The translations under genes and the position numbers were made by a program. Below are positions 8,514 through 16,781 of a DNA stretch of 64,000 nucleotides, piece after piece. Origin of the DNA: Acidiferrobacterales bacterium (GTDB lineage: Bacteria; Pseudomonadota; Gammaproteobacteria; Arenicellales; Poriferihabitantaceae); the NCBI GenBank assembly GCA_019633985.1, contig JAHQWE010000004.1, forward strand, positions 1 to 64,000, in the 5' to 3' direction. The notes under the pieces were generated by a model that searched no databases, was not told the DNA's origin, and saw only the letters and a list, made by a program, of their open reading frames with translations. Each line of letters opens with the position of its first letter. Position 1 is the first letter of the stretch.

Positions 8514-9735
8514 TTCACTTTATTCCGCATTTGCCGATTTGTTAGGCAGCAACTGGTTGATCCTGTTTGCCTGTTTTACGGTCGGCATGCTGTTTGGATG
8601 GATATTCAACAAGTTCACATCGATACGTCGAATTGCGACCCTGGAAGCGATGCTTGAAATGGAAATACAGTCTAGTGAAGAACGGGTCGAGTCGATGCAT
8701 CAGGCATTTTCTGGAATTTCCGCCAAAGCGTTGCAGGCGAACAATGCACAGTTCATTGATCTGGCGCGCCAGACATTTGCCCGCTATGCAGGTGACGCGG
8801 ATCATAGCCTGAAAATGCGACAGCAAGCGGTAGAGCAGTTAGTGTCTCCTCTCAAAGAAGCACTGGTACAAACGGAGAGGAAGATTACCGAGTTTGATCT
8901 TGGTCAACGGGAAAATCAGGGAGAGCTGAGAAATCAAATTAGTAGCCTGCAACAGCAGCATGTCAAGCTGGAAGAAGAAACTCGCAGATTGGTCAACGCC
9001 TTGAGGAGGCCCGAAGTTCGAGGTCAGTGGGGTGAATTGAGTTTACGGCGTCTAGTTGAGCTGTCGGGAATGGTCCCGCATTGTGATTTTAGTGAGCAGG
9101 TCTCTGTTAAAGACGGCGCTGATCGCCCAGACATGGTGATTCATCTTCCAGGAGATCGTCAGGTTATCGTTGATGCAAAAGTACCGATGGACGCTTTTCT
9201 GTCTTCTCTCGAAGCGAGCGGAGACACTGACAAGGCGCGCTATCTGGATCTTCACGCTACCCAGGTAAAAAAACGGGTTTCAGCGTTGGCGAGCCGCGGA
9301 TACTGGTCGAGTTTTGCACAATCACCAGAATTTGTTGTGCTTTATATTCCTGGCGATCAGTTTTTAACCGCAGCACTGGATCGACGTCCAAGGCTTCTGG
9401 AGGAGGCGTTGGAACAGAATATCATACTGGCTACCCCAAGCAGTTTGGTTGCCCTGCTGCGTACGATTGCTCACGGATGGTCGCAGCAGAAACTGAATCA
9501 CCACGCACTGGAGATTCGACATGCTGCAGAAGAATATCATCAGCGACTGGCGATCTTTAGTGAACATTTTGACGGCATGGGAAAACATCTGTCGAAGCTG
9601 GTCGAAACCTACAATCAATCTGTTGGTTCTTTTGAGCGTAAATTGATGCCAATCGCACAACAGTTTTCTGATCTCGGGTTAAGAAAAACGAAATCGGTCA
9701 CACCGCCTCGCAACGTCTCACAAAAAAGTGAATGA
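8497..9735 (+). CDS. rmuC: DNA recombination protein RmuC
   Basis: A 412-residue RmuC-type protein: an N-terminal transmembrane segment (about 15-38), a long coiled coil (about 45-170) and the RmuC nuclease-like domain, with RPEVRGQWGELSLRRLVELSG and VDAKVPMDAF as recognisable blocks. RmuC limits DNA inversions and is thought to process recombination intermediates. The ATG at 8497 lies inside the end of gph (17-bp overlap), so translation is probably coupled. E. coli RmuC is longer; the shorter coiled-coil region here is common among other gammaproteobacteria. Confidence 0.92.
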   Translation: MTGFIDSLYSAFADLLGSNWLILFACFTVGMLFGWIFNKFTSIRRIATLEAMLEMEIQSSEERVESMHQAFSGISAKALQANNAQFIDLARQTFARYAGDADHSLKMRQQAVEQLVSPLKEALVQTERKITEFDLGQRENQGELRNQISSLQQQHVKLEEETRRLVNALRRPEVRGQWGELSLRRLVELSGMVPHCDFSEQVSVKDGADRPDMVIHLPGDRQVIVDAKVPMDAFLSSLEASGDTDKARYLDLHATQVKKRVSALASRGYWSSFAQSPEFVVLYIPGDQFLTAALDRRPRLLEEALEQNIILATPSSLVALLRTIAHGWSQQKLNHHALEIRHAAEEYHQRLAIFSEHFDGMGKHLSKLVETYNQSVGSFERKLMPIAQQFSDLGLRKTKSVTPPRNVSQKSE

Positions 9736-9857
9736 CGAAGAGAGGAAGCTGACAGCCCAATTTTCGGCACTTTTTCTGTCTGAAGAGGTCTACCCGGTAA
9801 TGTGATGGTTCCCTGGAGACCGGATATGGCAGAACAAGGTGTCGTTCAAGTGCGTTT

Positions 9858-10523
9858 ATGTATTTGAAAAATAATTGCAGGCTTGCAGTAGCGGCTTGTT
9901 CTATACTGATGTTTACGAGTGCCACAGGGGCCGATATCTCTCTGGACACTAAAGACTGGCATCTGCTGTCGTACCGCGGAATCCCATCGCATACGATATC
10001 CAATACCCAGGGTGCACTGTCGGTTTCAGTAAAACGCTCCGCTAGTCCATTAATCACTTTGTTGGATAATCCTAGATCCGTGAAGGAACTAGATATTAAA
10101 GCAACGATCGTTGGTGATCTGGTGCTTTCTGAGGTGACACAGGGCAACAAGGGGGCTGACGACTTTCGATTACGCGTTGGACTTATTTTTGCGGGGCATA
10201 CTGTTGTGGATCCGTTTCAACTCAGTGTTGCGCCATCCTGGATAAAGCGATTGCATACGCTGCTTCCTAAGAACTTAGGTGTGAGTCACGTACAATTCTG
10301 GAACACCTATCTGGATGCAAGTCTCGCCAATCAACAGCGTATCCATCCAACTACTGATCGGTGGCGCGAAAACTTTGTGTTGGAAGTGGATGCTGAAGGA
10401 AAAATTCAGCAACGCCTTGAGATATCAGAAACGGCAAAGTTACTAGGGATTTGGATCAGCAGTGATGGCGACGATACGGGCTCTTGTTTCGAAGTAAAAA
10501 TAGAACGATTAGGTGTTCATTGA
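9858..10523 (+). CDS. DUF3047-like exported protein of unknown function
   Basis: A 221-residue protein with a probable signal peptide (hydrophobic segment about 9-24, cleavage near ATGAD). Its body has the DUF3047 layout: DWHLLSYRG near the start, ADDFRLRVGLIFAG in the middle and a terminal block SSDGDDTGSCFEVKIERL. Function is unknown; the pattern suggests a secreted beta-sandwich protein in the periplasm. It lies 122 bp after rmuC and converges with the Omp85-like gene (53-bp gap), with no clear terminator between them. The family call rests on motif recall, not a profile search. Confidence 0.65.
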   Translation: MYLKNNCRLAVAACSILMFTSATGADISLDTKDWHLLSYRGIPSHTISNTQGALSVSVKRSASPLITLLDNPRSVKELDIKATIVGDLVLSEVTQGNKGADDFRLRVGLIFAGHTVVDPFQLSVAPSWIKRLHTLLPKNLGVSHVQFWNTYLDASLANQQRIHPTTDRWRENFVLEVDAEGKIQQRLEISETAKLLGIWISSDGDDTGSCFEVKIERLGVH

Positions 10524-10576
10524 CGTGAGTTGATAGGGTTGGGGAGGTGTCAAGAAATCACTCCATAAACTGCGAA

Positions 10577-11959
10577 TTAGAAAGTAGCCCTGGTTCCCGC
10601 GTAGACTCTGGTTTCCCCTGAATTTCCCAAACCGTGTGCGATGTCTATTCTTAAATCAGTGCGTACGAAGCTTCGGATTTTCCACCTAAAGCCCACACCA
10701 ATACCAACTTTGGGGTCCGAGAATGAGAAATCTGATAGACGATCAAACGCGTCTCCGCCGTCGATAAATGCCGCTGCCCGCAAAGTTTCTTTGCCAGGAA
10801 CACCGCGCAAGTATTCAATGTTGGTATAGTAAAAGGCGTTGCCTTCGATACTGTCTCTAGCGTATCCACGCACAGTTGAACCACTCGTTATGCTGTAGGT
10901 GGCGTCGCCAAATACCGAGCTTGAAATGGCCCCTGCCCGTATTTGAAAGTTAAAGTTGCTGCGTTTATCCGGATTGAGCGATCGGTATCTTCTGTAAAAG
11001 ATGTTGTGAGATGTGTGAGAAATATCAGAGCCAATGGCAAGAGAAGCAAATTCAGAATACAGACCGTAGTGTCGACCATTTCTGTATAACCCCTTATCTT
11101 CTACATTGATGTTTTCCATTCCGAACACCAGTGAGTTCACAGTGACGTTTGAAAACAGATTCGGATCTCCGCGCAAAAACGTGTGATCAAAGTCATCGGA
11201 GCGGAATCCTAGTGAAGCACGCAGTCCTTTACTGGGACCGCTGGTGGTTATCCACTTGGCGATACTCAGCCCATATGAAACTTTCTCTCGAAGATAATCC
11301 CCTCTTAAATTGTCTCTTTCTTCCTCAATATCTGCTTCATCATAGTCAAAGTCCAGCTGTAAATCGTATTGAGAGCCAAATATCCTGGGGTAGCGATATC
11401 CAACTTCAAGAGTTTTTTCAACTTGAATATCTGTATCTTCAAAATCTTTTCGTTTTGCTCTGACGGTCAGCTCATTATTTTTACCGAACAGGTTGTCCAT
11501 CTGTAGTCGAACCCCCCAGGTAATATCTCCATCGCTTCCTCTGCTGAACAAGGGGACAAAATACCAAAATCGCTTTTCATCAACGACGAACGTGACTTCA
11601 ATTCCTTCAGGTGTTTTGCGGCTACGGGCTTTGACAGAGTGAAACAAACCGAGATCCATGATGTTTTGCCTGGAAGTCTCAATTTTGATTGCGTCAAACT
11701 CGTCCCCGGGTTCGATTATCAGTTCACGTTTGATGACCTCAGGGATGGTTTTTTCATTTCCTTCGATTTCGATTCGATCTATTCCAGGCTCCTGATTGGG
11801 TCTGACGGTATCAGCCCGGCCAACGCTGATATGAGAAAACAGACAAAGCAGAAGAATCGAGAGGAGCGGCAGGTATTCCGAAGGCGCGAATGGCGCACTG
11901 GGAAACAACTTTTTTAGGAGGTGACTTAGCCCCATGTCAGAAATTCTGGCATGGTCCAC
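10577..11959 (-). CDS. Omp85-superfamily outer membrane protein with a single POTRA domain
   Basis: A 460-residue protein with an N-terminal hydrophobic export segment (about 29-46), one POTRA-like unit (about 56-130, with IEIEGNEKTIPEVIKRELII) and a C-terminal beta-barrel of the surface antigen/D15 type, with GYRYPRIFGSQYDL, a TSGSTVRGYARDS-type block and a final aromatic residue (TRATF). BamA has five POTRAs and TamA three, so this is a shorter relative, perhaps a patatin-free or lipid-transport-type family member. The start at 11959 is favoured by AGGTGG a few bases upstream; an ATG at 11935 is possible. Confidence 0.8.
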   Translation of the reverse strand: MDHARISDMGLSHLLKKLFPSAPFAPSEYLPLLSILLLCLFSHISVGRADTVRPNQEPGIDRIEIEGNEKTIPEVIKRELIIEPGDEFDAIKIETSRQNIMDLGLFHSVKARSRKTPEGIEVTFVVDEKRFWYFVPLFSRGSDGDITWGVRLQMDNLFGKNNELTVRAKRKDFEDTDIQVEKTLEVGYRYPRIFGSQYDLQLDFDYDEADIEEERDNLRGDYLREKVSYGLSIAKWITTSGPSKGLRASLGFRSDDFDHTFLRGDPNLFSNVTVNSLVFGMENINVEDKGLYRNGRHYGLYSEFASLAIGSDISHTSHNIFYRRYRSLNPDKRSNFNFQIRAGAISSSVFGDATYSITSGSTVRGYARDSIEGNAFYYTNIEYLRGVPGKETLRAAAFIDGGDAFDRLSDFSFSDPKVGIGVGFRWKIRSFVRTDLRIDIAHGLGNSGETRVYAGTRATF

Positions 11960-12367
11960 CTCGATCCAGAGGAAGCAATCAAATTCGAAAACAGGGACAA
12001 CAGTAAGCCGACCGATTATTTATAGTTGTGTCTCCAATCCGGCCGTCTTATTCAAGCGGGTTAGATTAGTCTAGTCCGGATCCGGGTGACGCAACCAAGA
12101 TGACCTTGACACCTTTCCTCCTCCGGTAACGAAAATAGCAATACTGTCAGGTTTCACCACGAGTATTATTCTTTTCTTTTCAGCAAGTTAAAAACTCTGA
12201 GAGGTCAAAAAAGCGATTTTTTGACCTCGACCGAACCGCGTGATTTTACGGGCAATAGTTCGGTACTGGCAACCTTGTTGAAGTGACCAAATCGTAACAT
12301 TTTTCTTCCATTTTATTGTGAAAAATCGCAAGATTTGAAAGCTTTAGGGGTGGACCAATGGGGCGAA
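11960..12367. other. 408-bp gene-free gap holding two adjacent hairpins
   Basis: No credible coding frame is seen. At 12201-12228 there is a perfect inverted repeat: GAGGTCAAAAAA (12201-12212), loop GCGA, TTTTTTGACCTC (12217-12228). Next to it ACCGAAC (12230-12236) pairs with GTTCGGT (12258-12264). Both neighbours are transcribed leftward, so the structures would lie in the dinB 3' region or the leader of the Omp85-like gene. The T-run lies inside the stem, unlike an ordinary intrinsic terminator. Confidence 0.6.
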
Positions 12368-13561
12368 TTAATCGGATGAGAGCGTTTTTCCACGACGAAT
12401 GGTATTTCGACCATACTTACGACTGATCTGATCAGCCAGCGTGTCCAGCCTGTGTTGTCGGTTATCCGTTTGTGATTGCTCGGCTTTTTCGTTGGGAATT
12501 TGATCAAATAAATCACTTTGCTCCCGGGTTTCAACAGCTTGTCCAAAGTTGGAAACACCGGCACCAATTAAGCGGACCGCAAACTGTGATTTGCCAAGCA
12601 GTTCCGTGATGAGAGATTTCGCAACGCGCCAGATCTCCTGGGTGCTATCGGTTGGTGAATCAATCGTTTTTGAACGCGTCACCGTTGAAAAATCGTGATA
12701 ACGTACTTTGATATTGATCGTTCTGGCTTTGAGCTTGGATTCACGGAGACGATAACCTACTCCTTCTATCAGCGACAGAGCGACAGATTCCAAGGTGGCT
12801 AACTCCTTGAGGTCCACATCAAAAGTTGTTTCGTGTGATATCGATTTTGATTCCGAGTCGGTGACTACAGGCCGGTTATCGATACCATGGCAGAGCGCCC
12901 ATAATTTAGCCCCACTTTTGCCGAAGGTTGACTGAAGCCGCTCTTCCGTCTGGCTCCTGAGTTCTTTGACTGTTTTGATGCCCACCTGGTTCAGACGTGA
13001 CTGCGCCGCTTTACCGATGCCCCAAATTCTCTCCACTGGCAGCGGGTCGAGAAACTCCTGAATTTCATCTTGCTTCACTATCGTAAAGCCATCTGGCTTG
13101 TCCTGATCACTGGCGAGTTTTGCGAGAAATTTATTGGGAGCAACGCCCACTGACGCGATCAGGTTCAGTTCCTCCCGAATTTCATTTTTAATTCGCCAAC
13201 CGATTTCTTCAGAACTGCCGTACAGTTTTTCTGACCCGCGGACATCCAGAAAAGCTTCATCAAGAGAAAGTGGTTCGATGAGCGGTGTGTAACGCTGAAA
13301 GATATCTCGTATCTGGCGGGAAACCCGCTGATACAGCCCGCCTCGAGTAGGCATAACAATCAGGTCCGGACACAATCGGAGCGCTCGTGCAGTGGGCATC
13401 GCGCTGCGCACTCCATAGGCCCGTGCAGCATAATTTGCCGCGGAAATCACTCCCCTCCCAGAGGCGGAACCGCCGACTACAAGTGGTCGTCCCTTGAGTT
13501 CAGGATGTTCTCTTTCTTCCACCGACGCATAGTATGCGTCCATATCAATATGCAGAATCAT
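12368..13561 (-). CDS. dinB: DNA polymerase IV (Y family)
   Basis: A 397-residue Y-family polymerase for error-prone translesion synthesis. The catalytic carboxylates are visible in HIDMDAYYASVE (D6 region) and SLDEAFLDV (D101, E102). The steric-gate tyrosine region, the NKFLAKLASD block and the two helix-hairpin-helix motifs (VERIWGIGKAAQSRL) follow in order. The C terminus is somewhat longer than E. coli DinB (351) and ends without an obvious beta-clamp motif, though SDLFDQIP resembles one (QxxLF-like). I saw no clear LexA box in the 89 bp before the start. Confidence 0.93.
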   Translation of the reverse strand: MILHIDMDAYYASVEEREHPELKGRPLVVGGSASGRGVISAANYAARAYGVRSAMPTARALRLCPDLIVMPTRGGLYQRVSRQIRDIFQRYTPLIEPLSLDEAFLDVRGSEKLYGSSEEIGWRIKNEIREELNLIASVGVAPNKFLAKLASDQDKPDGFTIVKQDEIQEFLDPLPVERIWGIGKAAQSRLNQVGIKTVKELRSQTEERLQSTFGKSGAKLWALCHGIDNRPVVTDSESKSISHETTFDVDLKELATLESVALSLIEGVGYRLRESKLKARTINIKVRYHDFSTVTRSKTIDSPTDSTQEIWRVAKSLITELLGKSQFAVRLIGAGVSNFGQAVETREQSDLFDQIPNEKAEQSQTDNRQHRLDTLADQISRKYGRNTIRRGKTLSSD

Positions 13562-13650
13562 CGAATCAACTGTGTCAACTTTCTCCTGGTTTCCGCTGCA
13601 ACGCTACCACAACCAATTGATGGCCCGGTATCTGATCAGCATGATAGAGC

Positions 13651-14373
13651 TTGAGAGTCGAGGCTCGAATATCTACACTCGGCATTTCCCCCAGGCCTTC
13701 ATCTCCATTGCACGCTGATCCCAAAACATTTCCCGATGCGATATTAAGCGCGGATAAACTGGCATGCGAACGAGGTTTTCAAACTCTGTTTGGAGATCTC
13801 GATTTTACCCTTTCCAGCGGGCAGGCGTTACAGATAGTCGGAGCAAACGGCGTGGGGAAAACCTCTTTACTGAGAATCATCGCTACCCTGGCAACACCTC
13901 TGGAGGGTGTAATCCAATGGAACCGCCGCCCCTTATTGGAATGCCTTGGCGAATATCGCTCCAGTGTCAGTTATTTGGGGCATAAGCAGGGGTTGAAAGC
14001 GGATTTGACACCTCTTGAAAATCTTTTCTTTTCAGGTCGTATTGGCGGGCAACCTGACGCTGATGACAGTGAAATCACGAGTTTAATGTCGAGATTTGAT
14101 CTGGGACAGGGCGAAAATCGACCAATTCGCCAGTTATCTGCCGGTCAACAACAAAAAGTCGCGTTGATCCGCGTATTGCTCTCAGATGCCTCAATCTGGC
14201 TGCTCGACGAGCCTGCCACTTCTCTGGATTCTGCTTCGCTCACGCAATTGTCCAAGTTAATGACCGATCACCTCTTCCGAAATGGAATGATCGTGTTCAC
14301 CAGTCACCAAGAATTTGCCCTTCCAGCAGAACGACTTTCCACGCTGACGCTAAACAGGATTGAATATGACTGA
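13651..14373 (+). CDS. ccmA: heme exporter ATP-binding protein CcmA
   Basis: ATPase of the CcmABCD complex that releases holo-CcmE in cytochrome c maturation. Walker A is GANGVGKTS, the ABC signature LSAGQQQKVAL and Walker B IWLLDEPATSLD. The start is uncertain: the frame has no ATG before the conserved core, so TTG at 13651 (240 residues) or TTG at 13708 (221 residues, nearer the usual size of about 205) must serve. It is divergent from dinB and is the first gene of the ccm cluster. Its 3' end overlaps ccmB by 8 bp. Confidence 0.9.
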   Translation: MRVEARISTLGISPRPSSPLHADPKTFPDAILSADKLACERGFQTLFGDLDFTLSSGQALQIVGANGVGKTSLLRIIATLATPLEGVIQWNRRPLLECLGEYRSSVSYLGHKQGLKADLTPLENLFFSGRIGGQPDADDSEITSLMSRFDLGQGENRPIRQLSAGQQQKVALIRVLLSDASIWLLDEPATSLDSASLTQLSKLMTDHLFRNGMIVFTSHQEFALPAERLSTLTLNRIEYD

Positions 14374-15058
14374 GCGCGGTAGCAGGGGTCTTAGCTCGGC
14401 GATGATTGCGATAGTACGTCGCGACTTATTGATCAGTTTGCGTACCAGAGGTGACATCCTGCTGCCAGTACTGTTCTTCATTGTTGTGGTCAGTTTGTTT
14501 CCTATGTCAGTGACTCCTGTTCCGGAATTGCTTCAGGAAACGGGTCCAGGGATAATCTGGGTCGCCGCACTGCTTGCCACGTTGCTCGCATTGGACGGAA
14601 TTTTTCGCCCGGATTACGATGACGGAGCGCTTGAACAGCTATCTCTAACTCCCCACCCTCTTTCCATGATGGTGCTAGCGAAGGCCATTGCCCACTGGTT
14701 AACAACCGGGTTGCCGTTACTGTTGGTCTCACCTCTATTGGGCGTTTTGATGCAGCTACCCTATTCAGCGATCCAGATTTTATTTTGGAGTTTACTCTTG
14801 GGAACCCCTGCTTTAAGTCTGATTGGGTCTGTTGGCGTTGGACTGACTGTCGGAATTCGCAAGAGCGGGACTCTACTTAGTCTATTGATCTTACCGTTAT
14901 ATGTGCCGGTTTTGATTTTTGGAACTGGAGCGGTGCATGCATCGATAATTGGGCTGCCTGTTACACCTCACCTCATGTTGCTTGGCGCTTTTTCTGTGTT
15001 TTCTCTGGCGGTATGTCCATTGGCGAGCGCGATTGCGATTAAAATCAGCGTTTCCTGA
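14366..15058 (+). CDS. ccmB: heme exporter membrane protein CcmB
   Basis: A 230-residue integral membrane protein with about six transmembrane segments, starting at the ATG at 14366 inside the last codons of ccmA (8-bp overlap, coupled translation). The N-terminal cytosolic stretch IVRRDLLISLRTRGDIL and the LEQLSLTPHPL block after the second membrane segment are typical of CcmB. It pairs with CcmA as the membrane domain of the ABC complex. It is followed by a 187-bp gap before ccmC, which is unusual for this cluster. Confidence 0.92.
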   Translation: MTERGSRGLSSAMIAIVRRDLLISLRTRGDILLPVLFFIVVVSLFPMSVTPVPELLQETGPGIIWVAALLATLLALDGIFRPDYDDGALEQLSLTPHPLSMMVLAKAIAHWLTTGLPLLLVSPLLGVLMQLPYSAIQILFWSLLLGTPALSLIGSVGVGLTVGIRKSGTLLSLLILPLYVPVLIFGTGAVHASIIGLPVTPHLMLLGAFSVFSLAVCPLASAIAIKISVS

Positions 15059-15161
15059 ATGAATGAGTGGGTGTGTTGACTGGATATCGTGTTGTCTCGA
15101 TATGCAAAACGTCTCAATCCGAAGTATTCCAAAGGTTATGCAAAATTACGCGTGAATTGAA

Positions 15162-15191
15162 CTGACAGTCGATATTCAGGTCTCCTAATAA
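15162..15191 (+). promoter_or_regulatory. possible promoter before ccmC
   Basis: In the 187-bp gap between ccmB and ccmC, CTGACA (15162-15167) and TAATAA (15186-15191) are 18 bp apart, a plausible sigma-70 pair. If used, ccmC onward could be transcribed independently of ccmAB. This is a consensus match by eye only. Confidence 0.3.
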
Positions 15192-15245
15192 TCACGTAAA
15201 ATACGGCTCTGATCCATCAAAAAAAACGAGCCAACTCCTGTAGTT

Positions 15246-16034
15246 ATGAACCATCCTTCTCATTCCGAATCTTCTGACCGGTCAGCCTCTCGCGGCAGCA
15301 AATGGCGATGGCTGCACCGTTTCGGTTCTCCAGCGTGGATGTATGGTTTTTCTGGGCGTTGGGCGCCCCGATTTGCTGTTGTTTCAGCTATTTTGTTTGT
15401 CATTGGATTGTATCAGGGGTTGGTCATTGCACCGCCAGATTATCAGATGGGAGATAGTTATCGCATTATCTTCATTCACGTTCCCAGTGCCTGGCTTTCG
15501 ATGTTTAGCTATTTTGTGATGGCTGTGGCAGCGGCGGTTGGTTTAGTGTGGAGAATGAAGGTGGCTGATATCACCGCGAGAAGTATTGCACCTCTGGGAG
15601 CAATTTTTACTTTTTGTGCCCTGGTTACGGGCTCACTTTGGGGTAAGCCCACATGGGGCACTTACTGGGTCTGGGACGCAAGGCTAACCTCTGAACTGAT
15701 TCTGTTGTTTCTCTTTATCGGTTACATCGCGCTGCACGATTCGTTCGAAGATCGCAGGACCGGTGCACGCGCGTCGGCCGTGTTGGCAATCGTCGGCGTG
15801 ATTAATCTGCCTATTATTCATTTTTCAGTGGAATGGTGGAATACGTTGCATCAAGGATCCACTGTGACCCGGTTAGATGGACCGACAATGGATACCAGCA
15901 TGTTAATCCCACTACTTGTGATGTTTGTCGCGTTTAATTTTTATTTTGCTTCTGTAGTGCTGAATCGATTGCGATCGAGACTGCTTGAGCATGAAAGGAA
16001 AACTAACTGGGTCAGAGAAGTCGTCCATGGCTGA
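15246..16034 (+). CDS. ccmC: heme exporter protein CcmC
   Basis: A 262-residue membrane protein with six transmembrane segments that presents heme to CcmE. The periplasmic heme-handling tryptophan-rich motif WGTYWVWDARLTS (about 137-149) and flanking histidines (HVPSAW near 78, IIHFSVEWW near 200) are present. The first 25 residues are a hydrophilic Ser/Arg-rich extension, making it a little longer than E. coli CcmC (245). The 3' end overlaps the start of ccmD by 8 bp. Confidence 0.94.
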   Translation: MNHPSHSESSDRSASRGSKWRWLHRFGSPAWMYGFSGRWAPRFAVVSAILFVIGLYQGLVIAPPDYQMGDSYRIIFIHVPSAWLSMFSYFVMAVAAAVGLVWRMKVADITARSIAPLGAIFTFCALVTGSLWGKPTWGTYWVWDARLTSELILLFLFIGYIALHDSFEDRRTGARASAVLAIVGVINLPIIHFSVEWWNTLHQGSTVTRLDGPTMDTSMLIPLLVMFVAFNFYFASVVLNRLRSRLLEHERKTNWVREVVHG

Positions 16035-16227
16035 ATTTTTTCATATGGGAGGCTATGCCTTCTTCGTTTGGAGCAGCTACGCAATCGTCTTCATAGCGTT
16101 TGTCTACGCCTTCGTTTCCCCATTGTTACATCATCAAAGAGTGCTTACGGAGCTGCGGAAGTCGACTCAAACCGAGCGTAAAACGAAGGTAGTTGCAACC
16201 CAGTCTCCCGCAGCTACTCCTGACTAA
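16027..16227 (+). CDS. ccmD: heme exporter small membrane protein CcmD
   Basis: A 66-residue protein from the ATG at 16027, overlapping the end of ccmC. One transmembrane helix (about 8-29) preceded by MAEFFHMGGYAFFVW, which is typical of CcmD, and a basic polar tail. CcmD links CcmC/CcmE to CcmAB and helps release holo-CcmE. The longer frame from 15985 is rejected because it runs through ccmC coding sequence. Confidence 0.88.
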   Translation: MAEFFHMGGYAFFVWSSYAIVFIAFVYAFVSPLLHHQRVLTELRKSTQTERKTKVVATQSPAATPD

Positions 16228-16316
16228 ATAACGGTGGTTCAAAATTCTGCTTCCACCTGCTTCAATGCCTTTGCTGATCCATTTATTTATAGCGTTAGAA
16301 CGAAAAAATAACTTTT

Positions 16317-16781
16317 ATGACACCAAAACGTAAACAACGATTAATGCTGGTTGGGCTGCTAATACTCGGTGTAGCTACTGCCGCTACGCTTACGTTAACT
16401 GCACTGCAAGATAATATTAATTTGTTTTTCTCACCCACAGAAGTGAAGCAAGGAAAGGCTCCTGAAGGCCGCACTTTCAGACTCGGGGGTATGGTAGTCG
16501 ACGGCAGCGTAGAAAGGAGCGCCACAGATTTAAATGTTTCATTTGATTTAACAGATACCGCAGAAGTCGTAACCGTAAAATACGCAGGAATTTTGCCGGA
16601 TTTGTTTCGGGAAGGTCAGGGAATCGTGACGACGGGTAGCATCGAAAATGGCATATTTGTGGCGCGGGAAGTGCTGGCAAAACACGATGAAAACTATATG
16701 CCGCCGGAAGTAACCGATGCGCTGAAAAAAGCGAATGCGAAGCAGTATCAAACAAATGGAGGTGTTAAAAATGATTCCTGA
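16317..16781 (+). CDS. ccmE: cytochrome c maturation heme chaperone CcmE
   Basis: A 154-residue periplasmic heme chaperone anchored by an N-terminal helix (about 8-29). The heme-binding motif AKHDENY places the covalent heme ligand at His123 and the axial Tyr at 127. The beta-barrel blocks RLGGMVVDGSV and VKYAGILPDLFREGQG are typical of the family. An 89-bp gap separates it from ccmD, and its last 11 bp overlap ccmF. Confidence 0.94.
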   Translation: MTPKRKQRLMLVGLLILGVATAATLTLTALQDNINLFFSPTEVKQGKAPEGRTFRLGGMVVDGSVERSATDLNVSFDLTDTAEVVTVKYAGILPDLFREGQGIVTTGSIENGIFVAREVLAKHDENYMPPEVTDALKKANAKQYQTNGGVKNDS

